Assembly (NCBI RefSeq): GCF_900769625.1
Contig: NZ_CAAGHK010000069.1
Coordinates: forward strand, 1-64,000
Direction: 5' to 3'
DNA: 64,000 nt
From: an uncultured Clostridium sp.
Lineage (GTDB): Bacteria; Bacillota; Clostridia; Clostridiales; Clostridiaceae
Shown: in pieces, positions 62,636 through 64,000 of the stretch
Layout: each line of letters opens with the position of its first letter
How positions within the stretch are numbered: position 1 is the stretch's first letter
The notes under the pieces: generated by a model
Told to the model about the DNA's origin: nothing
The model's input: the letters and a program-made list of their open reading frames with translations, nothing else
Databases searched by the model: none
Position numbers and translations under genes: made by a program

Positions 62636-63886
62636 ATGGAGTTCAATGTAATAGAGTTAGGTATGATTATTATGAGAATAACGCTATGTGTTCATACAAT
62701 TTTATTTTGTATGAAAAATACAAAAAAGAAACAGATAATTGTGTTATTTACATTATCCTGCACAATAAGTTACTTTTTTTATTTGATATTCAAATATACT
62801 TCGATTTTTAACATAACTGAACATGTTGTGGTTTTAATTTGTATATTTGCAATTTTTGATAGTAGTAAAAAATCAGCAGTCGTTTCTGCTTCTGTTTATT
62901 ATATATTAAATAATATTTATACATTAGTTAATATGATATTTATTCGGATTTGTATAAAAAAAGTAATTTTTTTTAATGATGAATTATTAATAAGTGCAAG
63001 GTTTTTCCTTATATCATATGTTATTTTCACATATATTTATTTATCTAAAAAAGAGAATATAGAAAAAATATATGATTATCTATATATAAATAATGATGTA
63101 GGGAAAATTATAGTGATATTCAGCTTTATTACTGATTTAATATCATCATTTTATAGTCTTCAAATTTTTGATAAAAATATGCTGTTTGAGCAGTTTTTAG
63201 TAATGTTAACTCAAATTTATTTGATTACATCTATAATTTGTATATGTAAAATATATAAGCAGTCAAAAATTATTTTTTTATTATCAAGAAATTTGGATAA
63301 TAAAAATAGAAATTTGAAAGAGATAAAGAATAATCATGCGGATATATTAATTTATATGAGAAATTTATATAGATTAGGGTATATAAAAGAAATTGGAGAT
63401 GTACTTAAATCAATTATTAATGGACAAGAAATATCATTAAAAGAAAAGAATACTTATACTGATAATGCCATATTGTCCATAATGATTGATATAGCAGTTA
63501 ATCATGGAGTCAAGGTTAATATTAGTGAAAATAGTGATTTATCATTATGTAAAATTAATGAAATAGAACTGTATCAAGTACTGAATAATATATTTAGTAA
63601 TGCAATAAGGGCTTTATCAAGCCAAAAACAAAAAATAATTAATATTAGGATAAATAAATGTAAAGAGCAACTGGTAATTGAAATAGAAAATAATGGTCCT
63701 AAGATTGATGAGGAAACAAAGACGAAAATTTTCCAAACTGGATTTACTACTAAAAAAAATGAAGAGAGTTCGCATGGATATGGTCTTAGTATAGTTAAGG
63801 AATTAGTAGAAAATAATAATGGTTCTATAGAAGTAAAAAGTACAGTTTTACTAACTAATTTTAAGATAATGCTGCCATGTAAATAA
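62636..63886 (+). CDS. GHKL-domain sensor kinase (AgrC/ComD-like)
   Basis: The 416-residue protein has six or so N-terminal membrane segments (about 1-205), a short helical linker, and a GHKL ATPase domain with ELYQVLNNIFSNAIRALSS (N box), IEIENNGPKID and HGYGLSIVKELVENNNG. The usual phospho-acceptor His region is weak (NNHADILIYMRNLYRLG), as in AgrC-type quorum-sensing kinases. ATG 62636 follows AAAGGAGGA; a TTG at 62618 is not preferred. It follows repeat copy B and precedes another membrane-protein start, so an agr-like peptide-sensing locus may continue beyond the window. Confidence 0.85.
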   Translation: MEFNVIELGMIIMRITLCVHTILFCMKNTKKKQIIVLFTLSCTISYFFYLIFKYTSIFNITEHVVVLICIFAIFDSSKKSAVVSASVYYILNNIYTLVNMIFIRICIKKVIFFNDELLISARFFLISYVIFTYIYLSKKENIEKIYDYLYINNDVGKIIVIFSFITDLISSFYSLQIFDKNMLFEQFLVMLTQIYLITSIICICKIYKQSKIIFLLSRNLDNKNRNLKEIKNNHADILIYMRNLYRLGYIKEIGDVLKSIINGQEISLKEKNTYTDNAILSIMIDIAVNHGVKVNISENSDLSLCKINEIELYQVLNNIFSNAIRALSSQKQKIINIRINKCKEQLVIEIENNGPKIDEETKTKIFQTGFTTKKNEESSHGYGLSIVKELVENNNGSIEVKSTVLLTNFKIMLPCK

Positions 63887-63914
63887 TAATCTATATAGTA
63901 TAGGGGATAAAAAA

Positions 63915-64000
63915 TTGAATTATTACTTTGATTTTACATATACACTTGGATTTATTGGTATAATATGCATTTGTATATATACGAATTTAAAAATAGATGA
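63915..64000 (+). CDS. Start of a membrane protein (runs off the window)
   Basis: TTG 63915 with AGGGGAT about 8 bases before it begins MNYYFDFTYTLGFIGIICIC, a hydrophobic N-terminus, and stays open to the window end. It lies 28 bases after the kinase gene and is probably co-transcribed. Identity cannot be given from 28 codons. Confidence 0.5.
   Translation, partial: MNYYFDFTYTLGFIGIICICIYTNLKID

Noticed and set aside
1..64000. Prophage, insertion sequence transposase, rRNA, tRNA or restriction-modification genes
   Set aside because: I looked for transposase, integrase, capsid, methyltransferase and tRNA/rRNA patterns on both strands and saw none.

Overview
The window is AT-rich (very few G/C-rich codons, heavy AAA/ATA/TTA use) with strong AGGAGG-type ribosome sites, frequent TTG/GTG starts and many intrinsic terminators. 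Together with HydG, a class II GalT, raffinose/melibiose-type (msm) genes and cell-wall-binding repeat proteins, this points to a cluster I Clostridium of the saccharolytic, solvent- or butyrate-forming kind. That is inference; no rRNA or tRNA gene is present to test it.

Layout. 0.4-7 kb: DegV protein, a broken alpha-amylase, a NUDIX hydrolase, then an [FeFe]-hydrogenase maturation unit (TM1266-type regulator plus hydG) behind a promoter, leader and terminator, and a FUSC-type membrane protein. 7-21 kb: a galactose block. galK-galE-galT and a LacI-type regulator run on the minus strand; gtfA, an AraC regulator, a GH36 alpha-galactosidase and a three-gene CUT1 sugar ABC transporter form a raffinose/melibiose/stachyose module next to it. 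21-25 kb: a Met/Asn-rich low-complexity protein, several decayed genes, glucokinase and an HD-domain protein. 25-30 kb: a LanF-LanE-LanG type immunity ABC transporter with its own response regulator and kinase but no bacteriocin gene, flanked by an ssrA-end-like scar and a decayed phosphatase/YibE chimera. 30-39.5 kb: a TRIC-type channel, then a polyamine cluster speD-speA-speE-CASDH-nspC-speB and two flavoenzyme-type genes. 39.7-54.4 kb: a second galactoside block: LacI regulator, solute-binding protein, two permeases, GH42 beta-galactosidase, a YesM/YesN-like two-component system, galM and GH2 lacZ. 54-64 kb: MBL-fold lipoprotein, PsiE-like protein, TetR regulator, TcyP-like cystine symporter, an Asp-rich surface protein, a lipoprotein, the scar of a phosphonate-biosynthesis cluster, and an AgrC-like kinase with the start of a following gene.

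How it fits together. Alpha- and beta-galactosides are imported by two binding-protein-dependent transporters (both without a local ATPase gene), hydrolysed by Aga, GH42 and LacZ, and the galactose enters the Leloir pathway through GalM, GalK, GalT and GalE; sucrose left from raffinose can be split by GtfA, and glucose phosphorylated by the ROK glucokinase. CGATTAC-type operators recur in front of the galK, gtfA and msm units and suggest shared control.

The points most worth checking are the polyamine cluster that encodes two complete routes to spermidine, the leader RNA before the hydG unit, the 20% methionine protein, a 35-bp duplication of a ribosome site and start codon, a possible 35-residue cationic peptide gene, and a long-range inverted repeat near the two ends of the window. 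Six or more gene relics show that the accessory parts of this region are actively decaying.
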